Shown: positions 9,079-16,912, counted from the first letter of the stretch. The stretch: DNA of 64,000 nt from Thermoactinospora rubra (GCF_002093975.1 NZ_KZ084327.1:99977-163976), one strand, 5' to 3'. The notes: a model not told the origin generated them from the sequence alone. Numbers and translations: made by a program.

Positions 9079-9111
9079 GGGCCCAGTGCGGGCCCAGTGC
9101 GGACTCAGTGC
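9079..9111. repeat. Three tandem 11-bp repeats between convergent genes
   Basis: GGGCCCAGTGC at 9079-9089 and 9090-9100 is followed by GGACTCAGTGC at 9101-9111, an exact 11-bp period. It fills the gap between the SARP stop and the peptide stop, overlapping the latter. It does not resemble the GTCATAG boxes. It could be a slippage product, a termination/roadblock site for convergent transcripts, or a protein site repeating once per helical turn. Confidence 0.6.
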
Positions 9112-9191
9112 CATTCGATAGGCAGCTGCCATTCGACGGGCGCGTTCCACTCGATCGGCGCGTGCCAGTCCAAGGCTCGCCTGGATTCCAT
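9105..9191 (-). CDS. 28-residue tryptophan hexarepeat peptide (candidate RiPP precursor or signal peptide)
   Basis: A very short gene immediately after the MFS gene: only two bases separate the MFS stop (9194-9196) from this ATG (9189-9191). A near-ideal AAAGGAGG lies 7 bases upstream, inside the MFS 3' end, so translation is coupled. The product begins MESRRALDWH and continues as three hexapeptides APIEWN, APVEWQ and LPIEWH, then TGA. The unit is [AL]P[IV]EW[NQH]; every unit keeps Pro, Glu and Trp while codons vary (CCG/CCC/CCT, GAG/GAA), which points to selection on protein. No signal peptide, cysteine or recognised modifying enzyme is adjacent. It may be exported by the neighbouring MFS protein. 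I know no named family with this repeat. Confidence 0.75.
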   Translation of the reverse strand: MESRRALDWHAPIEWNAPVEWQLPIEWH

Positions 9192-9193
9192 GA

Positions 9194-10411
9194 TCATCCC
9201 TCCTTTCCCGCGTGTTCGTGGGGGCGGGTCGCCCGCTGCCAGGCGACCCAGGCCGGAACGGCGGCCAGCACCCCGGCCGCCGCGAAGGCCGCGATGCTCG
9301 CCGCGGGCCCTACGGCCTCGGCGAGCAGACCGGAGCCCAAGATCCCGAGACCCTGGGCGGCGAACAGCCCCGACGCCGCGAGACCGACCCCCTGACCGCG
9401 GTACTCGACGGCGACCGACATGACGAACGTCGCATTCGCGATCACCTGGTAGGCGACGAAGACCCCGGACAGCACGAGCAGCATCAGCGACGGCCAGGCC
9501 GGCGGCGCGAACGCCATCGCCATCAGAGGCACGCCGGTGAGCAGCGTCAACGGGCCCAGCAACCGGTGCTGGAGATCGGCCGGGACCAGGCGGGCGAGCA
9601 GCAGCCCACCGGCCACCGAGCCGATCGGCTCGGCCGCCAGGAACAGGCCGGCGGCCACCGTTCCCGCCCCGATCTGGTCCGCGTACGGCACGGCGAGCCC
9701 GAGCGGCGCGACGTAGAAGCCGTAGATCCAGGCCAGCGCCACCAGCGCGCGCAGCCTGCGGTCACCCCAGACGAGCCGCACCCCTGCCCGGACCGAGCCG
9801 AGCATCGTGCCGCCCCGTCTGCTCGCCGGGCGCCACCGCAGGCCGAAGCGGACCAGCAGCGCGGAGACGACGAACGTGCCCGCGTCCACCAGCAGCGCCA
9901 CGTGCGGCCCCGCCGCGCTCACCAGCACGCCGCCCAAGGCGAAGCCGGCGAAATAGAAGATCTGCGCGGCCGTGGACATCACCGCGAGCCCCTCGGTGTA
10001 GCGATCGCCGCCGAGCATGACCGACATGTTCGCCGACCGCGCGGCGCGGGCCGGCGCGGTAGCCGCCTGCACCAGGAACACGAGCAGCCACAGCACGGGC
10101 AACGGCAGGCCGGGGATCGCGGCCGCGGCGATGAGCGAGGCCCGGAGGAGGTCGCAGACGACCATGACCTCCCGCCGCGGGTAGCGGTCGGCCAGCCCGC
10201 TCAGCAGCGGGCCGCCGAGCAGTTCGGGCACGTACGTGAGGGCGACGCCGACCGCGGTGAACACCGGCGAGCCGGTGTCGGCGTAGACGAGGATGGCCAG
10301 CGCCAGCCGCGCGAGCTGGTCGCCGGCCGTCGAGAGGCTCTGGGCCGCCAGCAGCGCGCGGAACTCTCCCACCGCGAACACCTCGCGGAACCCCGGCGGA
10401 CGCTGTGCCAT
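9194..10411 (-). CDS. MFS transporter, probable exporter of the peptide operon
   Basis: A 405-residue major facilitator with about 12 hydrophobic segments. Its N-terminus (FREVFAVGEFRALLAAQSLSTAGDQLARLALAILVY) is typical of actinomycete drug/metabolite exporters of the MFS_3 type. Start at 10411 is chosen because GGGGG lies 9 bases upstream and because the SARP-type box at 10461-10478 would otherwise fall within or at the start of the gene; ATG codons at 10441 and 10465 are alternatives. Transcription probably starts just downstream of the box and runs on into the 28-codon peptide gene. Substrate unknown; export of a peptide or metabolite controlled by the SARP is inferred from context. Confidence 0.85.
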   Translation of the reverse strand: MAQRPPGFREVFAVGEFRALLAAQSLSTAGDQLARLALAILVYADTGSPVFTAVGVALTYVPELLGGPLLSGLADRYPRREVMVVCDLLRASLIAAAAIPGLPLPVLWLLVFLVQAATAPARAARSANMSVMLGGDRYTEGLAVMSTAAQIFYFAGFALGGVLVSAAGPHVALLVDAGTFVVSALLVRFGLRWRPASRRGGTMLGSVRAGVRLVWGDRRLRALVALAWIYGFYVAPLGLAVPYADQIGAGTVAAGLFLAAEPIGSVAGGLLLARLVPADLQHRLLGPLTLLTGVPLMAMAFAPPAWPSLMLLVLSGVFVAYQVIANATFVMSVAVEYRGQGVGLAASGLFAAQGLGILGSGLLAEAVGPAASIAAFAAAGVLAAVPAWVAWQRATRPHEHAGKEG

Positions 10412-10460
10412 GTGTCTGCCCCCAAAACGCTGGCGTGCCATGGCAGCATCGCCCGCCGCT

Positions 10461-10478
10461 GTCATAGCCGCGTCATAG
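10461..10478 (-). promoter_or_regulatory. SARP-type box: GTCATAG direct repeat, 11-bp period
   Basis: GTCATAG at 10461-10467 and 10472-10478, again with a 4-base spacer and 11-bp period. It ends 49 bases before the chosen MFS start. Downstream bases in the direction of transcription (GCG, then GGGCGA, then CTG) align at the same offsets with the site at 4933-4950, and GATGCT may be the -10. Two identical heptamer pairs before two genes flanking a SARP gene is strong circumstantial evidence for regulation by it. Confidence 0.65.
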
Positions 10479-10624
10479 GCGTGCGGTCATGACGCGGCCT
10501 GGACCGGCCAGGGCACAGCCCGGCGAAACAGCCGGGAAATAGCTGACACAGGAGCCTCGAAGAGCGATGAGTTTCGGCGTCCTCCACGGTCTATTCCAGT
10601 GACGGACCGATGAAGGAGGACCCC

Positions 10625-10867
10625 ATGACCACCGCCGACCTCGCCCAGGTGCTGTTCGCCTCTCCCCTTCAGCCCTCCCAGGCGCTCACCCCCGAGCAGA
10701 TCCGCCGCGCCGTCGAGACGTCCCTGTGCGCCTGCGGCGGCGACCCGGCCCGGTGCGCCGCCTATGTGGCCCAGGAGGCGGGCGACCACCCCGAGACCTA
10801 CGCCGCCCGGATGCGGTGGGCGCTGGAGGCCGTCGAGCGCGCCTACGCCCTGAGCCTGGCAGCGTGA
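10625..10867 (+). CDS. Small conserved hypothetical protein (80 aa) with CAC/C motif
   Basis: An 80-residue protein starting MTTADLAQVLFASPLQPSQ, with a central cysteine cluster (C-A-C then C about 8 residues on) and mostly helical character. AAGGAGG about 4-5 bases before ATG 10625 is a very strong RBS; an upstream ATG at 10610 lacks one. A possible promoter is CTGACA near 10549 with GATGAG about 17 bases later. A hairpin (CCCGGC 10519-10524 / GCCGGG 10531-10536) precedes it. The next small gene overlaps its stop. Related short proteins occur widely in actinomycetes; role unknown. Confidence 0.75.
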   Translation: MTTADLAQVLFASPLQPSQALTPEQIRRAVETSLCACGGDPARCAAYVAQEAGDHPETYAARMRWALEAVERAYALSLAA

Positions 10868-11004
10868 TCGCGATGCACCCGTGGTTCGCCGAACTGATCG
10901 CCCCCGTGACCGAAGAGGACGAGCGCCCCGCCCGGGGCCGCCGTCGCCAGGCCCGCCTGCTGGTGCGGACCGTCAGACCCGCAGACCGTCGAACGAGATT
11001 CTGA
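10864..11004 (+). CDS. Very small basic hypothetical protein (46 aa)
   Basis: GTG at 10864 overlaps the TGA of the previous gene (GTGA), giving a 46-residue protein; an in-frame ATG at 10873 would give MHPWFAELIA as the start. The first half is hydrophobic/acidic and the second half Arg-rich. The 4-base overlap and codon usage support a real gene. Its last 32 bases overlap the end of the convergent TetR gene. It may work with the 80-residue protein, but nothing more can be said. Confidence 0.5.
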   Translation: MIAMHPWFAELIAPVTEEDERPARGRRRQARLLVRTVRPADRRTRF

Positions 11005-11557
11005 CGATGGCCTCGGCCACGTCGTCGGCCGTGGCGCCCCTGCCCGGCTGGTACCACTCCGTGATGGAGTTGACCGTCCCGAACAGCAGCCGCGTGACCA
11101 GCGCCGGATCGATGTCCGGCCGGATGTCGCCGTCGGCCGCCGCCTCCTTGACCAGCGCGCTGACGAAGCGGTCGAACTCCCTGCGCCGCTCCAGCGCCCG
11201 CAGCTCCGTGGGGCTGTTGCCGTGGACGCGCAGCAGCAGCGTCACGTACGGCAGGCGGTCGACCAGGATCGCGACGCTGCGCCGTACCACCCACTCCAGG
11301 CGGTCGATCGCCCGGCCCGAGGACGCGCGCTCGTCGGCGATCATCTCGAACAGGCCGTCGAGCGCGCGGTCCAGGGCCCTGGCGAGCAGCTGCTCCTTGC
11401 CGGGCACGTGGTAGTAGATCGCCGACTTGGTGACGCCGAGCGCACGGGCCAGGTCCTCCATGCTGGTCCCGTCGTAGCCGCGTTCGTTGAACACGCCCAC
11501 GGCCGTGCGGAGCACGGACTCCGGGTCGTGCCCGCGACGCCTGGGACTGGTGGTCAT
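10973..11557 (-). CDS. paaR: TetR-family repressor of the paa cluster (PaaR-like)
   Basis: A 194-residue TetR regulator. The N-terminal helix-turn-helix (about 10-55) has the family signature ERGYDGTSMEDLARALGVTKSAIYYHV; the rest is the ligand-binding/dimer domain. It is the third gene of the paaI-paaK-tetR operon, 17 bases after paaK. Actinobacterial PaaR homologues repress paa genes and are released by phenylacetyl-CoA; that ligand is inferred. A palindrome ACCGAA-TG-TTCGGT in the paaI/paaN divergent promoter fits as its operator. The start at 11557 gives the usual TetR length. Confidence 0.8.
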   Translation of the reverse strand: MTTSPRRRGHDPESVLRTAVGVFNERGYDGTSMEDLARALGVTKSAIYYHVPGKEQLLARALDRALDGLFEMIADERASSGRAIDRLEWVVRRSVAILVDRLPYVTLLLRVHGNSPTELRALERRREFDRFVSALVKEAAADGDIRPDIDPALVTRLLFGTVNSITEWYQPGRGATADDVAEAIVRISFDGLRV

Positions 11558-11574
11558 GTCATCGATTATCCCGT

Positions 11575-12870
11575 CTATCCCGTTGTGGCTCGCCGGTCGA
11601 CGACCCGCTTGAGCTTGCCCACCGAGCGTTCCAGCGTCTCGGGGTCCACGATCTCCACCTCGACGCTGACGCCGACGGTGTCCTTGATCGCCCTGGCCAG
11701 CGATCCGGCGGCCTGCTCGCGCGCCTCGAACCCCGGCCGGGCCTCCACCCGCACGGTCATGACGTCCAGCCGCTCCGGCCGGGTCAGCTGCAGCTGGAAG
11801 TGCGGCGACAGGCCGGGCGTGCGCAGCACGAGCTCCTCGATCTGCGTGGGGAAGACGTTCACGCCACGCAGGATGATCATGTCGTCGGTGCGGCCGGTGA
11901 CCTTGCGCATGCGGCGGAAGGCGGGCCGCGCCGTACCGGGCAGCAGCTCGGTCAGGTCGCGGGTGCGGTAGCGGATGACCGGCATGGCCTGCTTGGTGAG
12001 CGAGGTGAAGACCAGCTCGCCGGAGGGGGCGGGCTCGCCGGTGAAGGGGTCGACGGTCTCGGGGTAGAAGTGGTCCTCCCAGATGTGCAGGCCGTCCTTG
12101 GTCTCCACGCACTCCTGCGCCACACCCGGCCCGATCACCTCCGACAGGCCGTAGATGTCGACGGCGTCGATGCCGAAGCGCTCCTCGATCTCCCGCCGCA
12201 TCTCCTCGGTCCACGGCTCGGCGCCGAACACCCCCACCCGCAGGGCCGTGCCGCGCGGGTCGAGGCCCTGGCGCTCGAACTCGTCCAGGATCGCCAGCAT
12301 GTACGACGGGGTCACCATGATGACCGAGGGCTGGAAGTCGACGATGAGCTGCACCTGGCGGGGCGTCATGCCGCCGGAGACCGGCACGACCGTGCAGCCC
12401 AGCCGCTCGGCCCCGTAGTGGGCGCCCAGCCCGCCGGTGAACAGGCCGTAGCCGTAGGCGACGTGCACGATGTCGCCGGGACGGCCGCCCGCCGCCCGGA
12501 TCGAGCGGGCCATCACCTCCGCCCACGTGTCGATGTCGGCCCTGGTGTAGCCGACCACGGTCGGCTTGCCGGTGGTGCCGCTGGAGGCGTGGACGCGCAC
12601 CACCTGCTCGCGCGGCACCGCGAACATGCCGAAGGGGTACTGCTCGCGCAGGTCGTCCTTGGTGGTGAAGGGGAAGTTCGCCAGGTCCTCCAGCGACTTG
12701 CAGTCGTTCGGATGGACGCCGGCCTCGTCGAACTTGCGCCGGTAGAGCGGCACGTTGTCGTAGGCGTGCTGCAGCGTCCACTGCAGCCGTTCCAGCTGGA
12801 GGGCCTGGAGTTCGTCACGCGACATGCGCTCGGCCCGGTCCGGCATGGCGTCTTGCATGGCGTTGTGCAC
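11575..12870 (-). CDS. paaK: Phenylacetate-CoA ligase
   Basis: A 431-residue AMP-forming ligase that activates phenylacetate to phenylacetyl-CoA with ATP and CoA, the entry step of the pathway. Visible motifs are the P-loop-like SSGTTGKPTVVGYT, the GVFGAEPWTEEMR segment, YGLSEVIGPGVA, and the C-terminal hinge YRTRDLTELLPG followed by RTDDMIILRGVNVFPTQIE. GTG at 12870 is 7 bases after GGAG and lies 4 bases after the paaI stop; an ATG at 12858 is an alternative. Length matches PaaK (about 430). Confidence 0.93.
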   Translation of the reverse strand: MHNAMQDAMPDRAERMSRDELQALQLERLQWTLQHAYDNVPLYRRKFDEAGVHPNDCKSLEDLANFPFTTKDDLREQYPFGMFAVPREQVVRVHASSGTTGKPTVVGYTRADIDTWAEVMARSIRAAGGRPGDIVHVAYGYGLFTGGLGAHYGAERLGCTVVPVSGGMTPRQVQLIVDFQPSVIMVTPSYMLAILDEFERQGLDPRGTALRVGVFGAEPWTEEMRREIEERFGIDAVDIYGLSEVIGPGVAQECVETKDGLHIWEDHFYPETVDPFTGEPAPSGELVFTSLTKQAMPVIRYRTRDLTELLPGTARPAFRRMRKVTGRTDDMIILRGVNVFPTQIEELVLRTPGLSPHFQLQLTRPERLDVMTVRVEARPGFEAREQAAGSLARAIKDTVGVSVEVEIVDPETLERSVGKLKRVVDRRATTG

Positions 12871-12874
12871 CGCG

Positions 12875-13267
12875 TCACTCCTCTCGAAGCATCCGGCTGC
12901 GTCCGCGCATCTCGGCGACCACCCGGCCGCCGGGGCCGCGCACGGTGACGTCGTACAGGCCGCTCCTGCCGTACCTGGTCCGCTCGACGGCCTCGGCGAC
13001 CAGGACGTCGCCCGCGCGGGCGGGGGAGACGAAGGTGATGTCGGCCCCGGCGGCCACCGTGACCGGGCCGTAGGTGTTGCAGGCACAGGCGAAGGCCGTG
13101 TCGGCGAGCAGGAAGACGTACCCGCCGTGGCACAGGTCGTGCCCGTTGATCATGGCGTCGGTCACCGTCATCCGGCACACCGCCCGGCCCTGGTCCAGTT
13201 CCAGCAGCTCGATGCCCAGCGCATTGGAGGCCACATCGGCCGCCAGCATCCGACGCGAGCTGTCCAA
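12875..13267 (-). CDS. paaI: PaaI hydroxyphenylacetyl-CoA thioesterase
   Basis: A 130-residue single hotdog-fold thioesterase. The signature NGHDLCHGGYVFLLADTAFA carries the catalytic Asp and the helix that contacts CoA. PaaI releases CoA from stalled or dead-end hydroxyphenylacetyl-CoA intermediates. First gene of the minus-strand operon paaI-paaK-tetR. The start is uncertain: TTG at 13267 follows GGGAG, while ATG at 13249 is also possible; homologues usually include the SRRMLAADVAS segment, which favours the TTG. Confidence 0.88.
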   Translation of the reverse strand: MDSSRRMLAADVASNALGIELLELDQGRAVCRMTVTDAMINGHDLCHGGYVFLLADTAFACACNTYGPVTVAAGADITFVSPARAGDVLVAEAVERTRYGRSGLYDVTVRGPGGRVVAEMRGRSRMLREE

Positions 13268-13279
13268 CGGAGGTCTCCC

Positions 13280-13309
13280 TTGTCAACTGACCGAATGTTC
13301 GGTAAACAT
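13280..13309. promoter_or_regulatory. paaI/paaN divergent promoter with PaaR-like operator
   Basis: A perfect inverted repeat ACCGAA (13290-13295) and TTCGGT (13298-13303) is extended by ACTG on the left and AAAC on the right. This resembles the ACCG-N6-CGGT operators described for TetR-type PaaR. It lies exactly in the spacer of a good promoter for paaN: TTGTCA (13280-13285), 17 bases, TAAACA (13303-13308). A bound repressor would block polymerase and also the divergent paaI promoter. Confidence 0.7.
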
Positions 13310-13348
13310 CTCAACATCCGGCGATTCCTGTCAAGAGAGGGACGGCGC

Positions 13349-14989
13349 ATGTACGAACAGCATCGCGACACCCTGGACAAAGCCCTCTCGGCCATCGCGG
13401 AGCGGGCGTATTGGTCGGCCTTCCCCGAGTCCCCGAGCCCCCGCGTGTACGGCGAGGGCGCCGCCGAGCGCGGCAAGGAGGCCTTCGAGGCCTACCTCGG
13501 CAAGCCCTTCCCGCTGACGCAGCCCGGCCCGCAGGTCGGCGCCGAGCGCTCGCCGTACGGCATCGACCTGGGCGTCACCTACCCCGCCACGGACGTGGAG
13601 ACGCTGATCGCCACGGCCAGGGCCGCGATGCCCGCCTGGCGCGACGCCGGGCCGCCGGCCCGCGCGCTGACCTGCGTCGAGATCATCAAGCGGCTCAACG
13701 AGCGCAGCTTCGAGATCGCCAACGCCGTCCAGCACACCACCGGCCAGGCGTTCGTCATGGCCTTCCAGGCCGGCGGGCCGCACGCGCAGGACCGGGCGCT
13801 GGAGGCCGTCGCGTACGGCTACGCCGCCATGACCTCCTCGGCCGAGCGGACCCGCTGGGAGAAGCCCGGCAAGGGCGACCCGGTGGTCATGGACAAGAAG
13901 TTCACCGTCGTGCCGCGCGGCGTGGCCCTGGTGATCGGGTGCAACACGTTCCCGACCTGGAACGCCTACCCGGGCCTGTTCGCCTCGCTCGTCACGGGCA
14001 ACCCGGTGATCGTCAAGCCGCACCCGCGCGCCGTCCTGCCGCTGGCGATCACCGTGCAGGTCGCGCGGGAGGTGCTGGCGGAGGCGGGCTTCGAGCCGGG
14101 GCTCGTGCAGCTGGCCGCCGAGGAGGAGTCGCGGCTGGCCTCGGAGCTGGCCACGCACCCCGACGTGCGCATCGTCGACTTCACCGGCTCCACCGAGTAC
14201 GGCGACTGGCTGGAGCGCAACGCCCGGCAGGCGCTGGTCCACACCGAGAAGGCCGGGGTCAACACGGTCGTGCTCGACTCCACCGACTCCTGGCGCGGCA
14301 TGCTCGGCAACATCGCCTTCTCCCTGTCGCTCTACAGCGGGCAGATGTGCACCGCGCCGCAGAACATCCTCGTGCCGGAGTCCGGCATCGACACCGACGA
14401 GGGGCACAAGAGCTTCGACGACGTGGCCTCCGGTCTGGCCGGGGCGCTCGGCAAGCTGCTCGGCGACGACGCGCGGGCGGTCGAGCTGACCGGCGCGATC
14501 GTCAACGACGCGGTGCTGGAGCGGGTGGAGAACGCTCCCTCGCTGGGCGAGGTGGTGGTGGAGTCGCGGGCGCTGAAGCACCCGGCGTTCCCCGACGCGG
14601 TCATCCGCACCCCGGTCGTCGTCAAGGTCGACCGTTCGCGGGAGGACGTCTACGGGCGCGAGCACTTCGGGCCCATCGCGTTCCTCGTCCCCACCTCCTC
14701 GACGGAGGAGTCGCTGGAGGTGCTGCGGCGCACCACCGCTGCCCGCGGGGCGCTCACCGCGTCGGTCTACTCCACCTCCCCGCAGGTGCTGGACGCGGCC
14801 GAGCGGGCGGCGCTGGAGGCCGGGGTCAACCTGTCGTGCAACCTGACCGGCGGCGTCTTCGTCAACCAGTCGGCCGCCTTCAGCGACTACCACGGCACCG
14901 GCGCCAACCCGGCCGCCACCGCCTCGCTCACCGACCCCGGCTACGTGGCGGGCCGCTTCCACCTCGTCCAGTCCCGGAGGCCGGCATGA
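13349..14989 (+). CDS. paaN: PaaN phenylacetate-degradation aldehyde dehydrogenase-like protein
   Basis: A 546-residue aldehyde dehydrogenase superfamily protein of the stand-alone PaaN type. Candidate catalytic residues are E300 (HTEKAGVN) and C334 (SGQMCTAPQN); the NAD-binding segment VVPRGVALVIGCNTFPTWNAYPG is present. It lacks the C-terminal hotdog hydratase domain of the bifunctional PaaZ, so the ring-opening hydrolase must be supplied by another protein. The role would be oxidation of the semialdehyde formed after oxepin-CoA hydrolysis (family inference). ATG at 13349 follows GAGAGGGA. It heads the plus-strand operon and overlaps the thiolase start by 4 bases. Confidence 0.9.
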   Translation: MYEQHRDTLDKALSAIAERAYWSAFPESPSPRVYGEGAAERGKEAFEAYLGKPFPLTQPGPQVGAERSPYGIDLGVTYPATDVETLIATARAAMPAWRDAGPPARALTCVEIIKRLNERSFEIANAVQHTTGQAFVMAFQAGGPHAQDRALEAVAYGYAAMTSSAERTRWEKPGKGDPVVMDKKFTVVPRGVALVIGCNTFPTWNAYPGLFASLVTGNPVIVKPHPRAVLPLAITVQVAREVLAEAGFEPGLVQLAAEEESRLASELATHPDVRIVDFTGSTEYGDWLERNARQALVHTEKAGVNTVVLDSTDSWRGMLGNIAFSLSLYSGQMCTAPQNILVPESGIDTDEGHKSFDDVASGLAGALGKLLGDDARAVELTGAIVNDAVLERVENAPSLGEVVVESRALKHPAFPDAVIRTPVVVKVDRSREDVYGREHFGPIAFLVPTSSTEESLEVLRRTTAARGALTASVYSTSPQVLDAAERAALEAGVNLSCNLTGGVFVNQSAAFSDYHGTGANPAATASLTDPGYVAGRFHLVQSRRPA

Positions 14990-16152
14990 CGGCCGTGTAC
15001 CTGGTGGGCGGCGTGCGCACGCCCATGGGCCGGTACGGCGGGGCGCTGGCGGGCGTGCGGCCGGACGACCTGGCCGCCCTTGTGGTCGGCGAGGCCGTAC
15101 GGCGCGGCGGCGTGGACCCCGAGGCGGTCGACGAGGTCGTGCTCGGCGCCGCCAACCAGGCCGGAGAGGACAACCGCAACGTCGCCAGGATGGCCGTGCT
15201 GCTGTCGGGCCTGCCGCACACCGTGCCCGCCTACACCGTGAACCGCCTGTGCGCCAGCGGGCTGTCGGCCGTCGTGGCGGCGGCGCAGGCCGTACGGTCC
15301 GGCGAGGCGGACGTGGTCGTCGCCGGGGGAGTGGAGTCGATGACCCGGGCCCCGTGGGTGATGGCCAAGCCCGGCACGCCGTGGGCCAGGCCGGGAGAGG
15401 TGGCCGACACCTCGCTGGGGTGGCGCTTCACCAACCCCCGCTTCGACTCCCGCACCACCCTGTCGATGGGCGAGACCGCCGAGGAGGTCGCCGCGCTCGA
15501 CGGCATCACGCGCCAGGAGTCCGACGAGTGGGCGCTGCGCTCGCACGAGCGGGCGGTCGCGGCCGCCAAGGAGGGCCGGTTCGCGGCCGAGATCGTGCCG
15601 GTGGGCGAGGCCGCGGCGGACGAGGGGCCGAGGGCGGACACCTCGCTGGAGCGGCTCGCCCGGCTCAAGACCGTCTTCCGCGCCGACGGGATCGTGACCG
15701 CCGGGTCGTCCTCGCCGCTGTCGGACGGGGCCGCCGCCGTCGTGGTCGCCAGCGAGGAGGCGGTGCGCCGCCACGGGCTCACGCCGAGGGCGCGCGTGGT
15801 CGTGGGCGCGGCGGCCGGCGTCGAGCCGCACCTGATGGGCCTGGGCCCGGTGCCCGCCACGCGGAAGGCCCTGGCCCGCGCCGGATGGAGCGCCGGCGAC
15901 CTGGACACCGTCGAGATCAACGAGGCGTTCGCCCCCCAGGTGCTGGCCTGCGTGCGGCGTCTCGGCCTGGAGCCGGAGCGCGTCAACGCCGACGGCGGGG
16001 CCATCGCGCTGGGCCACCCGCTGGGCTGCTCCGGGGCCAGGCTCACCGTCACCCTGCTCGGCCGCATGGAGCGGGAAGGCGGGCGGCGCGGCCTGGCGAC
16101 GCTGTGCGTGGGCGTCGGGCAGGGCGTGGCGATGCTGGTGGAGCGCGTATGA
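14986..16152 (+). CDS. paaJ: 3-oxoadipyl-CoA / acetyl-CoA thiolase
   Basis: A 388-residue thiolase with the complete catalytic set: nucleophile C89 (NRLCASGLSAV), H344 (GHPLGCSGAR) and C374 (CVGVGQG). In the phenylacetate pathway this enzyme cleaves 3-oxoadipyl-CoA and the 3-oxo-5,6-dehydrosuberyl intermediate to acetyl-CoA and shorter acyl-CoA. The start overlaps the paaN stop (ATGA), so it is translationally coupled. The general thiolase family is certain; the specific substrate follows from its position. Confidence 0.9.
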   Translation: MTAVYLVGGVRTPMGRYGGALAGVRPDDLAALVVGEAVRRGGVDPEAVDEVVLGAANQAGEDNRNVARMAVLLSGLPHTVPAYTVNRLCASGLSAVVAAAQAVRSGEADVVVAGGVESMTRAPWVMAKPGTPWARPGEVADTSLGWRFTNPRFDSRTTLSMGETAEEVAALDGITRQESDEWALRSHERAVAAAKEGRFAAEIVPVGEAAADEGPRADTSLERLARLKTVFRADGIVTAGSSSPLSDGAAAVVVASEEAVRRHGLTPRARVVVGAAAGVEPHLMGLGPVPATRKALARAGWSAGDLDTVEINEAFAPQVLACVRRLGLEPERVNADGGAIALGHPLGCSGARLTVTLLGRMEREGGRRGLATLCVGVGQGVAMLVERV

Positions 16153-16177
16153 GAACAGAGCGGACGAGGACGGCGCG

Positions 16178-16912
16178 ATGAGGACGCTGCGGCTGGAAGG
16201 GAGCGAGGACCGCGTGGTCGTCCGGCTGCACCGGCCCGAGGTGCGCAACGCGATCAACGCCGAGATGGTCGACGAGCTGCACCACGTGTGCGACCTGCTG
16301 GAGCGGGACCCCAAGCCGCTGCTGCTGACCGGCGGCGACGGGTTCTTCGCGGCCGGGGCGGACATCGCCGAGCTGGCCGAGCGCGGGCGCGAGGAGGCGT
16401 TGCAGGGCATCAACAGCACGCTGTTCGAGCGGATCCGGCGGCTGCCGATGCCGACCGTGGCGGCCGTGGACGGCTACGCGCTCGGCGGCGGCGCGGAGCT
16501 GGCCTACGCCTGCGACATCCGCCTGGCCAGCACGCGCGCCCGGTTCGGCAACCCCGAGCCGCATCTGGGCATCATCGCCGGGGCCGGGGCGTGCTGGCGG
16601 CTGAAGGAGCTGGTGGGCGAGCCGCTGGCCAAGCTCGTGCTGCTGGCCGGGCACACCATCGAGGCCGAGGAGGCGCTGGCCTGCCGCCTGGTCGCGGAGC
16701 TGCACGAGCCGCAGGAGCTGGAGGCGGCCGCGCACCGGCTCATCGACCGGATGGGCAGGATGTCGGCGCTGGCCCTGCGGCTGACCAAGCTCGTGCTGGA
16801 CTCCGAGGGGCATCCGCTGACCGACCAGCTCGCGCAGGCCGTCCTCTTCGAGGATCCGGACAAGCACGCCAGGATGAGGAAATTTCTGGAAAAGTCGCAG
16901 GAGCAGCGGTGA
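16178..16912 (+). CDS. Enoyl-CoA hydratase/isomerase (PaaF/PaaG type)
   Basis: A 244-residue crotonase. The oxyanion-hole segments are [19 protein letters not shown] and [20 protein letters not shown]; the catalytic Glu region ([16 protein letters not shown]) is present. It is the only crotonase in the cluster, whereas E. coli has paaF and paaG and the hydratase domain of paaZ. It could act as PaaF (dehydroadipyl-CoA hydratase) or PaaG (epoxide isomerase); sequence alone does not decide. It starts 25 bases after the thiolase and overlaps the next gene by 4 bases. Confidence 0.88.
   Translation: MRTLRLEGSEDRVVVRLHRPEVRNAINAEMVDELHHVCDLLERDPKPLLLTGGDGFFAAGADIAELAERGREEALQGINSTLFERIRRLPMPTVAAVDGYALGGGAELAYACDIRLASTRARFGNPEPHLGIIAGAGACWRLKELVGEPLAKLVLLAGHTIEAEEALACRLVAELHEPQELEAAAHRLIDRMGRMSALALRLTKLVLDSEGHPLTDQLAQAVLFEDPDKHARMRKFLEKSQEQR

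Noticed and set aside
9105..9191. The Trp-rich short reading as a tryptophan attenuator leader peptide
   Set aside because: Nothing on the same strand follows it: downstream is the 3' end of the SARP gene in the opposite direction, so there is no operon to attenuate.
9077..9200. Plus-strand reading over the same repeats (units like VPFDRQLPFDG)
   Set aside because: It is a mirror of the minus-strand repeats, continues a non-coding frame through the SARP gene and has no RBS; the minus strand has AAAGGAGG and a coupled start.
10473..10495. A third GTCAT copy next to the 10461 box
   Set aside because: It begins 14 bp after the second repeat, off the 11-bp phase, and matches only five bases.
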